A stretch of 64,000 bases of DNA from Aldehydirespirator sp965248735 (lineage in GTDB: Bacteria > Actinomycetota > Acidimicrobiia > Acidimicrobiales > Aldehydirespiratoraceae), in assembly GCA_965248735.1 (NCBI GenBank), contig OZ252146.1, forward strand, positions 3,162,001 through 3,226,000. Direction: 5' to 3'. Shown here one piece after another: positions 26,208 through 34,420 of this stretch. Within the stretch, counting starts at the first letter, position 1, and the number at the start of each line of letters is the position of its first letter. Under the pieces are notes generated by a model that made no database searches, was not told where the DNA came from, and saw nothing but the letters and a program-made list of their open reading frames with translations. Both the position numbers and the translations under genes were made by a program.

Positions 26208-27200
26208 TCAGGTTTCGCTGAGGGCGGGGCCCAGCCGGCGGCTGACCGCGGCCACCGCCGATAGCGCCTGCGGATAGTCCATCCTGGTGGGCCCTATGAC
26301 TCCGATGGTCCCGCCGTCGCTGCCCTCGGTGCTGTAAGGGGCCAGAACCAGCGAGCAGTCCGCCAGCGAGGGCACGCCGGTCTCCTCGCCGATGGCCACC
26401 CGCAGGCCCCGGTCGATCACCCTGCGCATCAGCGTGACCACCACGAGCTGCTTCTCCAGCAGGCCCAGAACCTCGCTCAGCTGCTCCACCGCGTCGAAGG
26501 CGGCGGCCAGCTTGGAGGTGCCTCCGACGAACACCTCGTGGTGGGCCCGGGCCTCCTGCAGTGCGGCGAGGGCTGCGGCCAGGAGCTTGTCGTCGGGCTC
26601 GTCACAGTCCTCGACGTCGGCCAGGGTCCGTCCGACCACGCGCCGCGCCAGACGCTGCGACGCGTCGGCCACCACCCGCGGGGCGGTGTCGTCGGGAACG
26701 TCGATCGTTCGCTTCTCGATCGCGCCGTTGGACATGACCGCAACCACCATCACCGTGCCCACGGCCAGCTCCACGAGCTGAGCCGAGCGCACGGTGGCCG
26801 CGGCCGGGCTCGGCGCCACCACCACCGCCGTCCAGTCGGTCAGATCGGACAGCAGCCCGGTGGTGTCGCTGAGGATCGACTCGAACCCGCCGTGGGGGAT
26901 CGCGAAGAAGTCGTTGACCTGCCGGCGGTCGGCGGAATCGAGAGTGGGCGAGGGCGAGCGCCGCCGCCACTGGTCCACGAAGAAGCGGTAGCCCTTGGCC
27001 GTCGGCACCCGGCCTGCGCTGGTGTGGGGCTGGATCAGGTACTGCTGCTCGGACAGCGCGGCCATCTCGCTGCGCACCGTGGCCGACGACGCGTCGATTG
27101 CGGGCGAGCGCGCCACGCAGCCCGAGCCCACCGGTTGGGCGGTTCGGATGTACTCCTGAACGACGGCGTAGAGGATGGCGGCCTTGCGGTCGTCGAGCAT
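26208..27200 (-). CDS. hrcA: Heat-inducible transcription repressor HrcA
   Basis: 330 residues. A winged-helix N-terminus (MLDDRKAAILYAVVQEYIRT..SSATVRSEMAALSEQQYLIQPHTSAGRVPTAKGYRFFV) is the hallmark of HrcA. The C-terminal GAF-like and dimer region ends GGTIGVIGPTRMDYPQALSAV, also diagnostic. HrcA represses chaperone genes by binding CIRCE elements. No CIRCE-like inverted repeat (TTAGCACTC-N9-GAGTGCTAA) is visible before lepA, hrcA or dnaJ here, so its targets are probably elsewhere. It starts 9 bp after the lepA stop. Confidence 0.95.
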   Translation of the reverse strand: MLDDRKAAILYAVVQEYIRTAQPVGSGCVARSPAIDASSATVRSEMAALSEQQYLIQPHTSAGRVPTAKGYRFFVDQWRRRSPSPTLDSADRRQVNDFFAIPHGGFESILSDTTGLLSDLTDWTAVVVAPSPAAATVRSAQLVELAVGTVMVVAVMSNGAIEKRTIDVPDDTAPRVVADASQRLARRVVGRTLADVEDCDEPDDKLLAAALAALQEARAHHEVFVGGTSKLAAAFDAVEQLSEVLGLLEKQLVVVTLMRRVIDRGLRVAIGEETGVPSLADCSLVLAPYSTEGSDGGTIGVIGPTRMDYPQALSAVAAVSRRLGPALSET

Positions 27201-27209
27201 GGCTCGATG

Positions 27210-28994
27210 CTACCCGTCCAACGTGAGCGCCGAGATGAAGGCCTCCTGGGGAATGTCCACCCGCCCGATGCTCTTCATGCGCTTCTTGCCCTGCTTCTGC
27301 TTCTCGAGGAGCTTGCGCTTGCGGGTGACGTCGCCGCCGTAGAGCTTGGCCGTGACGTCCTTGCGATACGCCTTGACGGTCTCCCGGGCGATGATGCGCC
27401 CGCCTATGGCGGCCTGGATGGGCACCTCGAACTGCTGGCGGGGTATCAGCTCCCGCAGGCGGCCCACCATGGCCCGGCCGTAGGCGTCGGCCCTGTCGCG
27501 GTGCACGACGGTGGAGAAGGCGTCCACCGTCACGCCCTGCAGCAGGACGTCGACCTTCACGAGGTCGCCAGCGTCGTAGCCGTCGGGTTCGTAGTCGAGG
27601 CTGGCGTAGCCCTGGGTGCGGCTCTTGAGCTGGTCGAAGAAGTCAATCACCACCTCGGCCAGCGGGAGCCGGTAGCGCAGCTCGACCCGCTCCGGGGACA
27701 GGTACTCCATGCGGGCCAGGTCGCCGCGCCGCGACTGGCACAGATCCATCACCGTGCCCGTGTAGTCGGTCGGCGTGATCAGCGCCACCATCAGGTAGGG
27801 CTCGGAGATGGACTCGATATGGCCGGTCGGGGGCATGTCGGAGGGGTTGGAGACCGCGACCGTCTCGCCGTCGGTCTTGGTGACCCGGTACTCCACCGAC
27901 GGGGCCGTCGAGATCAGCGACAGGTCGAACTCGCGCTCGAGCCGCTCCCGGACGATCTCCATGTGCAGCAGGCCCAGAAAGCCGCAGCGGAAGCCGAAGC
28001 CGAGCGCGCCGGAGGTCTCGGGCTCGTACGTGAACCCGGCGTCGTTGAGGCGCAGCTTCGACAGCGCGGCCCGCAGGTTGGAGAAGTCGTCGCCGTCGGT
28101 CGGGAACAGGCCCGAGAACACCATCGGCTTCGGTTCCGAGTATCCCTCCAGGGGCACCGGCGCCGGCCGGCGGTCCTCGGTGACGGTCTCGCCCGAGCGG
28201 GCCTCGCCCACATCCTTGATCCCGGCGATCAGGTACCCGGTCTCGCCGGGGCCGAGCCGCTCGACGATCTCGTTGGCCGGCGTGCGCACGCCCACCTCGT
28301 CGGGGGTGTGGACCGTTCCGGCCTGCATGAAGCGCAGCCGCGAGCCTGCGGCGAGCACCCCGTTGACCACCCGCACCGAGGAGACCACCCCCCGGTACTG
28401 GTCGAAGTGCGAGTCGAATATGAGCGCCTGCAGGGGTGCCTCCGCAGACCCCAGGGGCGGCGACGTGCGCTGCACCACCGCGTCCAGCAGCTCGGCGACG
28501 CCCTCGCCGGTCTTGGCGGAGATGCGCAGCACCTCGGACGCATCGATGCCGAGGACTCGCTCGATCTCCTCCGCGCAGCGGTCGGGCTCGGCCGCGGGCA
28601 GGTCGATCTTGTTGATCACGGCCACCACGTCGAGGTCGCCCTCCATCGCCTGGTAGCAGTTGGCCAGGGTCTGGGCCTCGATGCCCTGGGCCGCGTCCAC
28701 CACCAGGATCACCGACTCGCAGGCGGCCAGCGAGCGGCTCACCTCGTAGCTGAAGTCCACATGGCCCGGCGTGTCGATCAGGTTGATGACGTAGTCTCGC
28801 CAATTGAGCCGGACCGACTGGAGCTTGATGGTGATGCCCCGCTCTCGCTCGAGGTCCATCGAGTCGAGGTACTGCTCGCGCATCTCCCGGGCGTCCACCG
28901 CGCCGGTCAGCTCCAGCATCCGGTCGGCCAGAGTGGACTTGCCGTGGTCGATGTGGGCGATGATCGACGTGTTGCGGATGCGGTGCAGGTCCAT
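27210..28994 (-). CDS. lepA: Elongation factor 4 (LepA)
   Basis: 594 residues. The start MDLHRIRNTSIIAHIDHGKS at ATG 28994 matches the family start; a longer frame upstream has no family support. GTPase motifs: DHGKSTL (G1), RGITIK (G2), DTPGH (G3), NKIDLP (G4). The C-terminal LepA-specific domain ends with GKKRMKSIGRVDIPQEAFIS. It back-translocates stalled ribosomes. First gene of the run with hrcA, dnaJ and rsmE. Shares a divergent 190-bp promoter region with rpsT. Confidence 0.97.
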   Translation of the reverse strand: MDLHRIRNTSIIAHIDHGKSTLADRMLELTGAVDAREMREQYLDSMDLERERGITIKLQSVRLNWRDYVINLIDTPGHVDFSYEVSRSLAACESVILVVDAAQGIEAQTLANCYQAMEGDLDVVAVINKIDLPAAEPDRCAEEIERVLGIDASEVLRISAKTGEGVAELLDAVVQRTSPPLGSAEAPLQALIFDSHFDQYRGVVSSVRVVNGVLAAGSRLRFMQAGTVHTPDEVGVRTPANEIVERLGPGETGYLIAGIKDVGEARSGETVTEDRRPAPVPLEGYSEPKPMVFSGLFPTDGDDFSNLRAALSKLRLNDAGFTYEPETSGALGFGFRCGFLGLLHMEIVRERLEREFDLSLISTAPSVEYRVTKTDGETVAVSNPSDMPPTGHIESISEPYLMVALITPTDYTGTVMDLCQSRRGDLARMEYLSPERVELRYRLPLAEVVIDFFDQLKSRTQGYASLDYEPDGYDAGDLVKVDVLLQGVTVDAFSTVVHRDRADAYGRAMVGRLRELIPRQQFEVPIQAAIGGRIIARETVKAYRKDVTAKLYGGDVTRKRKLLEKQKQGKKRMKSIGRVDIPQEAFISALTLDG

Positions 28995-29183
28995 GGGCTC
29001 TCGATCGGGCGGCGCCGGCGGCTTCCGGTGCAGGTCCACAGCGCTCCGTTCGGCTCGGATCCGGCGCCTGAGGTGCGCCGCCAAGGCTACCGACGCGGCC
29101 CGACCCTGCCGCGGTGCGACGGCGGGGCCTTAGCGGTAGCCTCGTTGGCCGGCCTCGATGGCCCCCAGACGACCGAGGTGAGC

Positions 29184-29468
29184 GTGGCCAACATCAAGTC
29201 CCAGATCAAGCGCAACCGGCAGAACGAGAAACGCCGCATGCGCAACCGGACCGTCCGTTCGGAGATCAACACCCGGACCAAGGCCGCCCTCGCGGCGACC
29301 GAATATGACGACGACGAGACCGCGGCCGAGACTCTGCGCCTCGCGGTGAGGCGCATCGACAAGGCCGCGGCCAAAGGCGTCATCCACAAGAACACCGCCG
29401 CCCGGCACAAGAGCCGCCTCATCCAGGAGATCCAGCGCCGGTCCGAATCAGCGGACGCCTCAGACTAG
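29184..29468 (+). CDS. rpsT: 30S ribosomal protein S20
   Basis: 94 residues starting (V)ANIKSQIKRNRQNEKRRMRN, the standard S20 start; GAGG lies 5 bases before the GTG at 29184. Basic helical protein that binds 16S rRNA. The body and the VIHKNTAARHKSRL motif are typical. The last residues QRRSESADASD are outside the conserved part and are encoded by the first unit of a 36-bp tandem repeat that also contains the stop codon. Confidence 0.96.
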   Translation: MANIKSQIKRNRQNEKRRMRNRTVRSEINTRTKAALAATEYDDDETAAETLRLAVRRIDKAAAKGVIHKNTAARHKSRLIQEIQRRSESADASD

Positions 29469-29576
29469 CGCCGCCGGTCCGAATCAGCGGACGCCTCAGA
29501 CTAGCGCCGCCGGTCCGAATCAGTGGACGCCTCAGACTAGCGCCGTCGGTCCGAATCAGCGGACGCCTCAGACTAG
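29433..29576 (+). repeat. 36-bp tandem repeat spanning the rpsT stop codon
   Basis: Four units of 36 bp, each ending gactag, with stop codons at 29466-29468, 29502-29504, 29538-29540 and 29574-29576. The first unit is the end of rpsT; the other three are downstream copies with one or two substitutions each (ccgccggt/ccgtcggt, cagcgg/cagtgg). The period is a multiple of 3, so each copy repeats RRSESADASD-stop in frame. Confidence 0.95.
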
Positions 29577-29603
29577 GGCGGCCGCGCCGCCGCGACGGGC
29601 TCC

Positions 29604-30620
29604 TCAGCGGGAGGAAAGGGCGGCCAGCCGGGCCACCAGCACCTCCAGCACCAGCTCGTCGGGCCAGTCGACCGTTCCCCGCAGCGCCAGGTCCGCGTCG
29701 GCCAGCAGCCGGATCGCCCGGGCTACCTTCTCTGAGCCCAGCCTGCGGGTCTGACCCAGGATCTTCTTCGCCGGGAACGTCGATCCCTTCATTCCCAGCA
29801 TCGCCGCAGCCTGATGCTCGTCGGCGGCCCCGGCGCCGTCGAGGCGCAGCATCCGCTGGTACCGGCCGTGCAGCGCGGCGAGGAGTTGGAGGGGATGGCG
29901 AGACGGCAGCAGGCGGTGCAGCACCTTGAGGGCGGCTGCGATGTCGCCGCGGTCGATGGCGTCGTCGAGTTCCCACGGTACGACCGACCCGGCGTCGCCT
30001 CCGTAGACGGCCACATCCTCGGCCGTGACGGTGCTCCCGGCGCCCAGCGCGCCCTCCAGGGTCCGTAGCAGCCCCACGACGTTGCCGCGGTCGGCGCCCA
30101 CCAGGTCCTCCACCGCGGCGGCCGCGGCCGGCTCGAAGCTCAGGCCGGACCGGTTCAGGTGGTCGCGCAGCCACTTGCCGGCCTCGGACTTGCGCGCAGG
30201 CGGGGTGGCGTCGAGCTTGGTGCCCCCGGCGGCCTTCACTGCGGCTGCGAGGGCCTTGGGGACCGCAGGCAGGCGGCCGCCCATCACGGGGTCCGCTCCC
30301 CTCTCCCACACCAGGACGAGGTCGGTGGTGACCGGCAGGCCCTCCAGCAGGCGCACCAGCTCGTCGCACTGACCAGACCGGGAGAACCGCGCCAGGTGGC
30401 GGCCCACCACCACCCGGCGGGAGGTCAGGAAGGGCTCGGTCTGGGCCGCGCCCACCAACGCAGCGAGGCTCCAGCCTCCGTCGGGGTCCCTGAAGCTGGT
30501 CTCGTCGAGCTGCTCCAGCGCCAGGCTGCGATCCTCGTCGCCCAGCGCCTCCTTGACGATCCTGGCCACCGCCTCCGCGACCAGCACAGGATCGTCGCCG
30601 GTGACGAGCTGGACGCTCAC
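29604..30620 (-). CDS. holA: DNA polymerase III subunit delta
   Basis: 338 residues. Begins MSVQLVTGDDPVLVAEAVAR, with LVTGDDPxLxxEA at the start of the AAA+-like domain, then FLTSRRVVVGRHL and TDLVLVWERGAD. The C-terminal collar domain contains ALKVLHRLLPSRHPLQLLAALHGRYQRMLRL. It opens the beta clamp within the clamp loader. Located next to comEC and comEA and convergent to rpsT, the conserved order in many bacteria. Confidence 0.93.
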   Translation of the reverse strand: MSVQLVTGDDPVLVAEAVARIVKEALGDEDRSLALEQLDETSFRDPDGGWSLAALVGAAQTEPFLTSRRVVVGRHLARFSRSGQCDELVRLLEGLPVTTDLVLVWERGADPVMGGRLPAVPKALAAAVKAAGGTKLDATPPARKSEAGKWLRDHLNRSGLSFEPAAAAAVEDLVGADRGNVVGLLRTLEGALGAGSTVTAEDVAVYGGDAGSVVPWELDDAIDRGDIAAALKVLHRLLPSRHPLQLLAALHGRYQRMLRLDGAGAADEHQAAAMLGMKGSTFPAKKILGQTRRLGSEKVARAIRLLADADLALRGTVDWPDELVLEVLVARLAALSSR

Positions 30621-30644
30621 CGGCGGACCCGGTCCGTTGAGCGC

Positions 30645-32645
30645 TCAGCGCGAGGATGTTCCGGCAACGCCATAGCGGGCCGGATGATACGACGACCGGC
30701 GCGCTGGCGCGGGTGAGGCACCCGCCAGCCCGAAATTCTTGTCGCCATGGGCTTGTGACGCCGCTCTCTGCACTGATTCAGCCGGGATGGCGGCGACGAC
30801 CAGCGCGGGAGTGTCATCGACAATCTCCAATGACACCGCGCCGATCTGCACCAACGAACCGGCCCGCACCGTGCGCGCATGCGGCACCCGATGCATCGGC
30901 GGAGCAACCACCGTCGCGCCCCGATAGCGGTCTTTCAGAGCCAGCACGGCGTGGGCGTCGGACGCGCCGCCGCGGGAGGCCACCACCAGGTCGACCCGGC
31001 GCACGCCGGCCAGCCGCAGCGACTCCAGCAGCCTCTTGGGCCGCACGGCCTCGTGGAGCACCACCACCGTGGCCGACTCGTGGCGGAACACCCGCGCCCC
31101 GGTCGTCTCCGACCAGCCCTGGGGAGGCGACGCCGCCGACAGCACGCTGTGTCCGAAAGCGGCCACAACCACCGCGGCGCCCACCGCTGCCAGCGCCCTG
31201 GGCCGCAGCAGCCTTCGAGAGGCAGGCACGAGGGCCGCTCCAGCCACTGCCGCGACCTCAGCCGTCGACGCTCCGCTCCGACCCACCGTTCGGGCGGCCA
31301 GCACCAAGACCACGCCACCGCCCACCACAGCAGCACCGGCCGCGCCGAGCATGGCCGGGGGCGCGGCCGCGGCGGCCTCGGCCACGGCGCGCACCCACCA
31401 CAGCAGCGCGGCGGTGGGCCGATGGACCAGCCACGCCAGCCGCCCCCCGAGAAGGCCCGCGCCCACACCGCCGGTGAGGCCCCACATCATCACCGGAGCC
31501 GACGCGGGGCCGGCGGCCACGTTAGCCGGAAGCGACGCCAGCGGAACCGTGCCGAAGACGGCCACCAGCAGCGGCATCACCGCCAGCTGGGCGCCTGCGG
31601 TGGTGGCGATCGCCAGCCGCAGCGGGCGCGGGCCGGGCAGCGTCTCGGCCAGCGCGGGGGTGATCCACAGCAGCCCGCAGGTGGCGCACACCGACAGCTG
31701 GAAGGCGAGCACCCGCACCAGGAAGGGGTCGGCCACCAGCACCGCGGCAACCGCCCAGGCCAGGGTCCGGCGCCCAGACTCGGGCCGCCCGAGGGCCGCG
31801 CTTGTCACGGCCACCCCGGCCATGGCCGCGGCCCGCAGCACCGACGGCTCGAAGCGGGTCAGCAGCGCGAACACCCCCAGCAGGGCCAGCAACACCACCA
31901 GGCGGACCCCGGGGCGGGACCGGACCATCAGGGGCGAGGCCAAGGCGAGCACGAAGGCGACGTTCTGGCCCGACACGACCAGCAGGTGGCCGAGCCCCGC
32001 GGCCCGGAAGTCGTCGGACAGCCGGGGAGACTGGCTGCGATCGTCGCCGTAGACCATGCCGCCGAACATGGCCCGGCTGTCGTCGGGCAGGCTGCGGGCC
32101 CCGGACTCCAGCAGCCGCCTGACGCGGTTGGCGAAGGCGGCCACCGGTGCGGCCTCGGCCCGGCTGCCGACGGCGTCGACGGTGAGGGTGGCGGCGACAT
32201 GGCGCCACCGGTGCCAGTCGCTGGTGGCGGGCCGGGCCGTCCCCGAGATATGCACCCGCTCACCGGCCAGGGCGTCGTCGAGGCGTCCGGCCATGGCTCC
32301 GTACGCCCGGGCCTCCAGCCGGGCTCCTCCGTGGCGGACGGTGACCCGGATGCCGTTCGTGCCCAGCGGCCGGGGATCGTCGAGCAGGCTCACCCAGCCC
32401 TCGACCCGGCCCTGGGGCGGGTCGGCCAGCCCGTCGAGGGCCCTGGAGCCGAAGAACCCCGCGAAGGCCGCGAAGACCGCGAAGACGAGCAGCGGGCTGG
32501 GCCTCCATGCGCACACCGCGGCCAGCGCCACCGCCAGCGCGAGCGGGACTCCGACCAGCAGCCACGAACCGAGCACCGCGCCGGCCGCGGCCGCGTACGG
32601 CATCGCGGGCCGGTCCCCAAGCCGGGGGCGGCCGCCGGTCGTCAT
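30645..32645 (-). CDS. comEC: ComEC/Rec2 DNA-uptake channel protein
   Basis: 666 residues. N-terminal membrane helices and an OB-like soluble domain (about 75-170), then the competence core with GLGHLLVVSGQNVAFVLAL (about 210-228) and 8-10 helices. The C-terminal metallo-beta-lactamase-like region (ARVFRHESATVVVLHEAVRP..RRVDLVVASRGGASDAHAVLAL) lacks the HxHxDH metal site, so nuclease activity is unlikely. The ATG at 32645 overlaps the comEA stop (ATGA). It forms the inner-membrane pore for transforming DNA. Confidence 0.92.
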   Translation of the reverse strand: MTTGGRPRLGDRPAMPYAAAAGAVLGSWLLVGVPLALAVALAAVCAWRPSPLLVFAVFAAFAGFFGSRALDGLADPPQGRVEGWVSLLDDPRPLGTNGIRVTVRHGGARLEARAYGAMAGRLDDALAGERVHISGTARPATSDWHRWRHVAATLTVDAVGSRAEAAPVAAFANRVRRLLESGARSLPDDSRAMFGGMVYGDDRSQSPRLSDDFRAAGLGHLLVVSGQNVAFVLALASPLMVRSRPGVRLVVLLALLGVFALLTRFEPSVLRAAAMAGVAVTSAALGRPESGRRTLAWAVAAVLVADPFLVRVLAFQLSVCATCGLLWITPALAETLPGPRPLRLAIATTAGAQLAVMPLLVAVFGTVPLASLPANVAAGPASAPVMMWGLTGGVGAGLLGGRLAWLVHRPTAALLWWVRAVAEAAAAAPPAMLGAAGAAVVGGGVVLVLAARTVGRSGASTAEVAAVAGAALVPASRRLLRPRALAAVGAAVVVAAFGHSVLSAASPPQGWSETTGARVFRHESATVVVLHEAVRPKRLLESLRLAGVRRVDLVVASRGGASDAHAVLALKDRYRGATVVAPPMHRVPHARTVRAGSLVQIGAVSLEIVDDTPALVVAAIPAESVQRAASQAHGDKNFGLAGASPAPARRSSYHPARYGVAGTSSR

Positions 32646-33361
32646 CCGCCGCCCACCCTGGCCGACGGGCGGATCTGCTCGAGCTTGACCGGTCCGATGC
32701 CGGAGACCTCGATCAGCTCGTCGACGCTGGCGAAGGGCCCAGCCCGCCGGCGGTGCTCGACGATGGCCGCGGCCAGCGACGGGCCGATGCCGGGCAACGC
32801 CTCCAGCGCGGCCGCGTCCGCGGTGTTGATGTCCACTGTCTCGGATCCAGCCCCGCGGCCTCCCCCCGCCGCCGTGCCGCCGCCCGAACTTGTGATGATG
32901 GGCACGAGTTCGGGCCCCGACGACTCACCGACCGCCGGCACCCAGATGCGCGATCCGTCGATCAGCGGCTCGGCCAAGTTGAGCCGGATGCGGTCGGCGT
33001 CGGCGGTGAAGCCGCCCGCGGCGTCCACAGCGTCCGCCACCCGGCTCGAGGCGGGGAGTTCGTGGACGCCTGGTCGGGCCACGGCCCCGACCACGTCCAC
33101 CACGATCCGCTCCGGCTCCGGCAGAGACGACGGGGGCGGCGCCGGGGTGGGGATCGGGACCGTGCCGACCATGGGGAGTATCGCCGCCGGGTCCGGGCCG
33201 GCAGGGGGACGCAGGGCCCACCAGCCCCCCGTCGCGGCCGCGGCCACCCCGAGAGCGCCGAGGACAACCGTCGCCGCCGACACCCCGAGACGGTCGGCCA
33301 GCGCGCCCGGAGACAGGACTGAGAGCCTCCGCCCATCGTGGCGATCCGGTGGCGTGCGCAC
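32642..33361 (-). CDS. comEA: ComEA-type DNA-binding competence protein
   Basis: 239 residues. One transmembrane helix (VLGALGVAAAATGGWWAL), a Pro-rich linker, an SLBB domain (IVVDVVGAVARPGVHELPAS onwards), a Gly-rich spacer, and a C-terminal helix-hairpin-helix pair (INTADAAALEALPGIGPSLA; VDELIEVSGIGPVKLEQI) that binds double-stranded DNA. Membrane-anchored receptor passing DNA to ComEC, with which it overlaps by 4 bases. Confidence 0.93.
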   Translation of the reverse strand: MRTPPDRHDGRRLSVLSPGALADRLGVSAATVVLGALGVAAAATGGWWALRPPAGPDPAAILPMVGTVPIPTPAPPPSSLPEPERIVVDVVGAVARPGVHELPASSRVADAVDAAGGFTADADRIRLNLAEPLIDGSRIWVPAVGESSGPELVPIITSSGGGTAAGGGRGAGSETVDINTADAAALEALPGIGPSLAAAIVEHRRRAGPFASVDELIEVSGIGPVKLEQIRPSARVGGG

Positions 33362-33450
33362 CCCGTGTCTCCCGCGCCGCTTGCAATGAGACCGACACGG
33401 GAGGCGGCCGGCTAGCCGCCCGTGAGACTAGCGGTCCTCAGCGGACAAAT

Positions 33451-33469
33451 GCGCGGCGTGAAGCCGCGC
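33451..33469. terminator. GC hairpin between the thioredoxin gene and comEA
   Basis: gcgcggc-gtgaa-gccgcgc: a 7-bp perfect stem with a 5-base loop, 36 bp past the stop of the minus-strand thioredoxin-TPR gene and 90 bp before comEA starts. No T-run. It is probably the transcript end of the upstream gene. Confidence 0.4.
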
Positions 33470-33504
33470 GGCGCGCCGCCCCGAGGCGCACTACGGGCTG
33501 CGGC

Positions 33505-34224
33505 TCAGAACAGAGCTGCAGACAGGCGCTTGCGCCAGGCCGACGTCCGCGGATCGTCGGGGCCGAGCACCTCGAGCAGGTCCACAAACCGCTGGCGGGC
33601 GTCCTCGTCGGACTTCACAGACGCCAGAAGCCCAGCGAGGTCGGCCTCGATGTCCGGCGCGGTGCCGCCGGCGCCGTCGTCGGAGCCGTGCACCCGGGCC
33701 AGAGCGGTCAGGCGGCGGGTCTCAGGCGTTTCAGGAACCCGCTCCAGCAGGGTTACCGCCTCGGTGCCGCGGCCCTCGGCGATCAGCAGCTCCGCCAGCG
33801 CGGCCACCGCGGCCGGGCTGTCCGACTCGATCTCCAGGGCGGCTCGCAGCGACGCCTCGTCGCCGGCCTCCATCAGCCTCTCGAACTCCGTCATCTCCGG
33901 CGTGGGCAAGAGCCGCTGCACGAACTCGCGCACCGCGGCCTCGCCCTGGGCTCCGAGGAAGCCGTCGGCGACCGCACCGTCCATCATGGCGTAGACCGCG
34001 GGGATCGACTGCACGCGGAAGGCCTTGGCGATCTCCGGGTTCTTCTCGATGTCCACCTTGGCCAGCTCGACGGCCCCGCTGGTCTCCGCGATCGCCTTCT
34101 CCAGGATGGGAGTCAGCTGGCGGCAGGGCTCGCACCAGGAGGCCCACAGGTCCACGACCACGGGGACGGTCCGGGACCGGTCCACCACCTGGGCTTGGAA
34201 GGTCGCTTCGGTGACGTCAACCAT
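33505..34224 (-). CDS. Thioredoxin-TPR protein (CnoX/YbbN-like)
   Basis: 239 residues. The start MVDVTEATFQAQVVDRSRTV uses the ATG at 34224. A thioredoxin domain has the active site WASWCEPCRQ (about 28-31) and the cis-Pro in QSIPAVYAM. The second half is a helical tetratricopeptide-like domain (FERLMEAGDEASLRAALEIE; AVAALAELLIAEGRGTEAVTLLERV). This architecture is that of CnoX/YbbN chaperedoxins, which protect client proteins during oxidative stress. The first 37 bp of the gene region, including the start codon, are copied 73 bp upstream. Confidence 0.9.
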   Translation of the reverse strand: MVDVTEATFQAQVVDRSRTVPVVVDLWASWCEPCRQLTPILEKAIAETSGAVELAKVDIEKNPEIAKAFRVQSIPAVYAMMDGAVADGFLGAQGEAAVREFVQRLLPTPEMTEFERLMEAGDEASLRAALEIESDSPAAVAALAELLIAEGRGTEAVTLLERVPETPETRRLTALARVHGSDDGAGGTAPDIEADLAGLLASVKSDEDARQRFVDLLEVLGPDDPRTSAWRKRLSAALF

Positions 34225-34304
34225 GGCCACACGATCTCCCCCAGCGGGCTGCGCATAGGTGATCTCCTTGGAAGGTCGCTTCGGTGACGTCAACCATGGC
34301 CACA
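34195..34304 (-). repeat. Direct repeat of the thioredoxin-TPR gene start
   Basis: The 37-bp segment at 34195-34231, which covers the start codon and first codons of the gene, occurs again without change at 34268-34304, 73 bp further upstream. The upstream copy brings its own ATG (34295-34297 on the complement) but its frame does not lead directly into the gene as a second good start. Confidence 0.9.
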
Positions 34305-34420
34305 GCAACGTAGCGGGGCCGCGCCGCAATCACCCACCTGCCGCCCGAACGGTGGCGCGGCCGGGCATGCTGTTACGCCCGCGACGGCGCGCGCAGAGGA
34401 CGCAGACCAAGGAGGACCGC

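Noticed and set aside
27195..27215. CIRCE operator before hrcA
   Set aside because: The lepA-hrcA gap is only 9 bp and no TTAGCACTC/GAGTGCTAA inverted repeat is visible there or before lepA.
26538..29183. Long plus-strand open frame running antisense to hrcA and lepA into rpsT
   Set aside because: It is a by-product of GC-rich codon use in lepA and hrcA; its sequence is low-complexity and only the S20 end is real.
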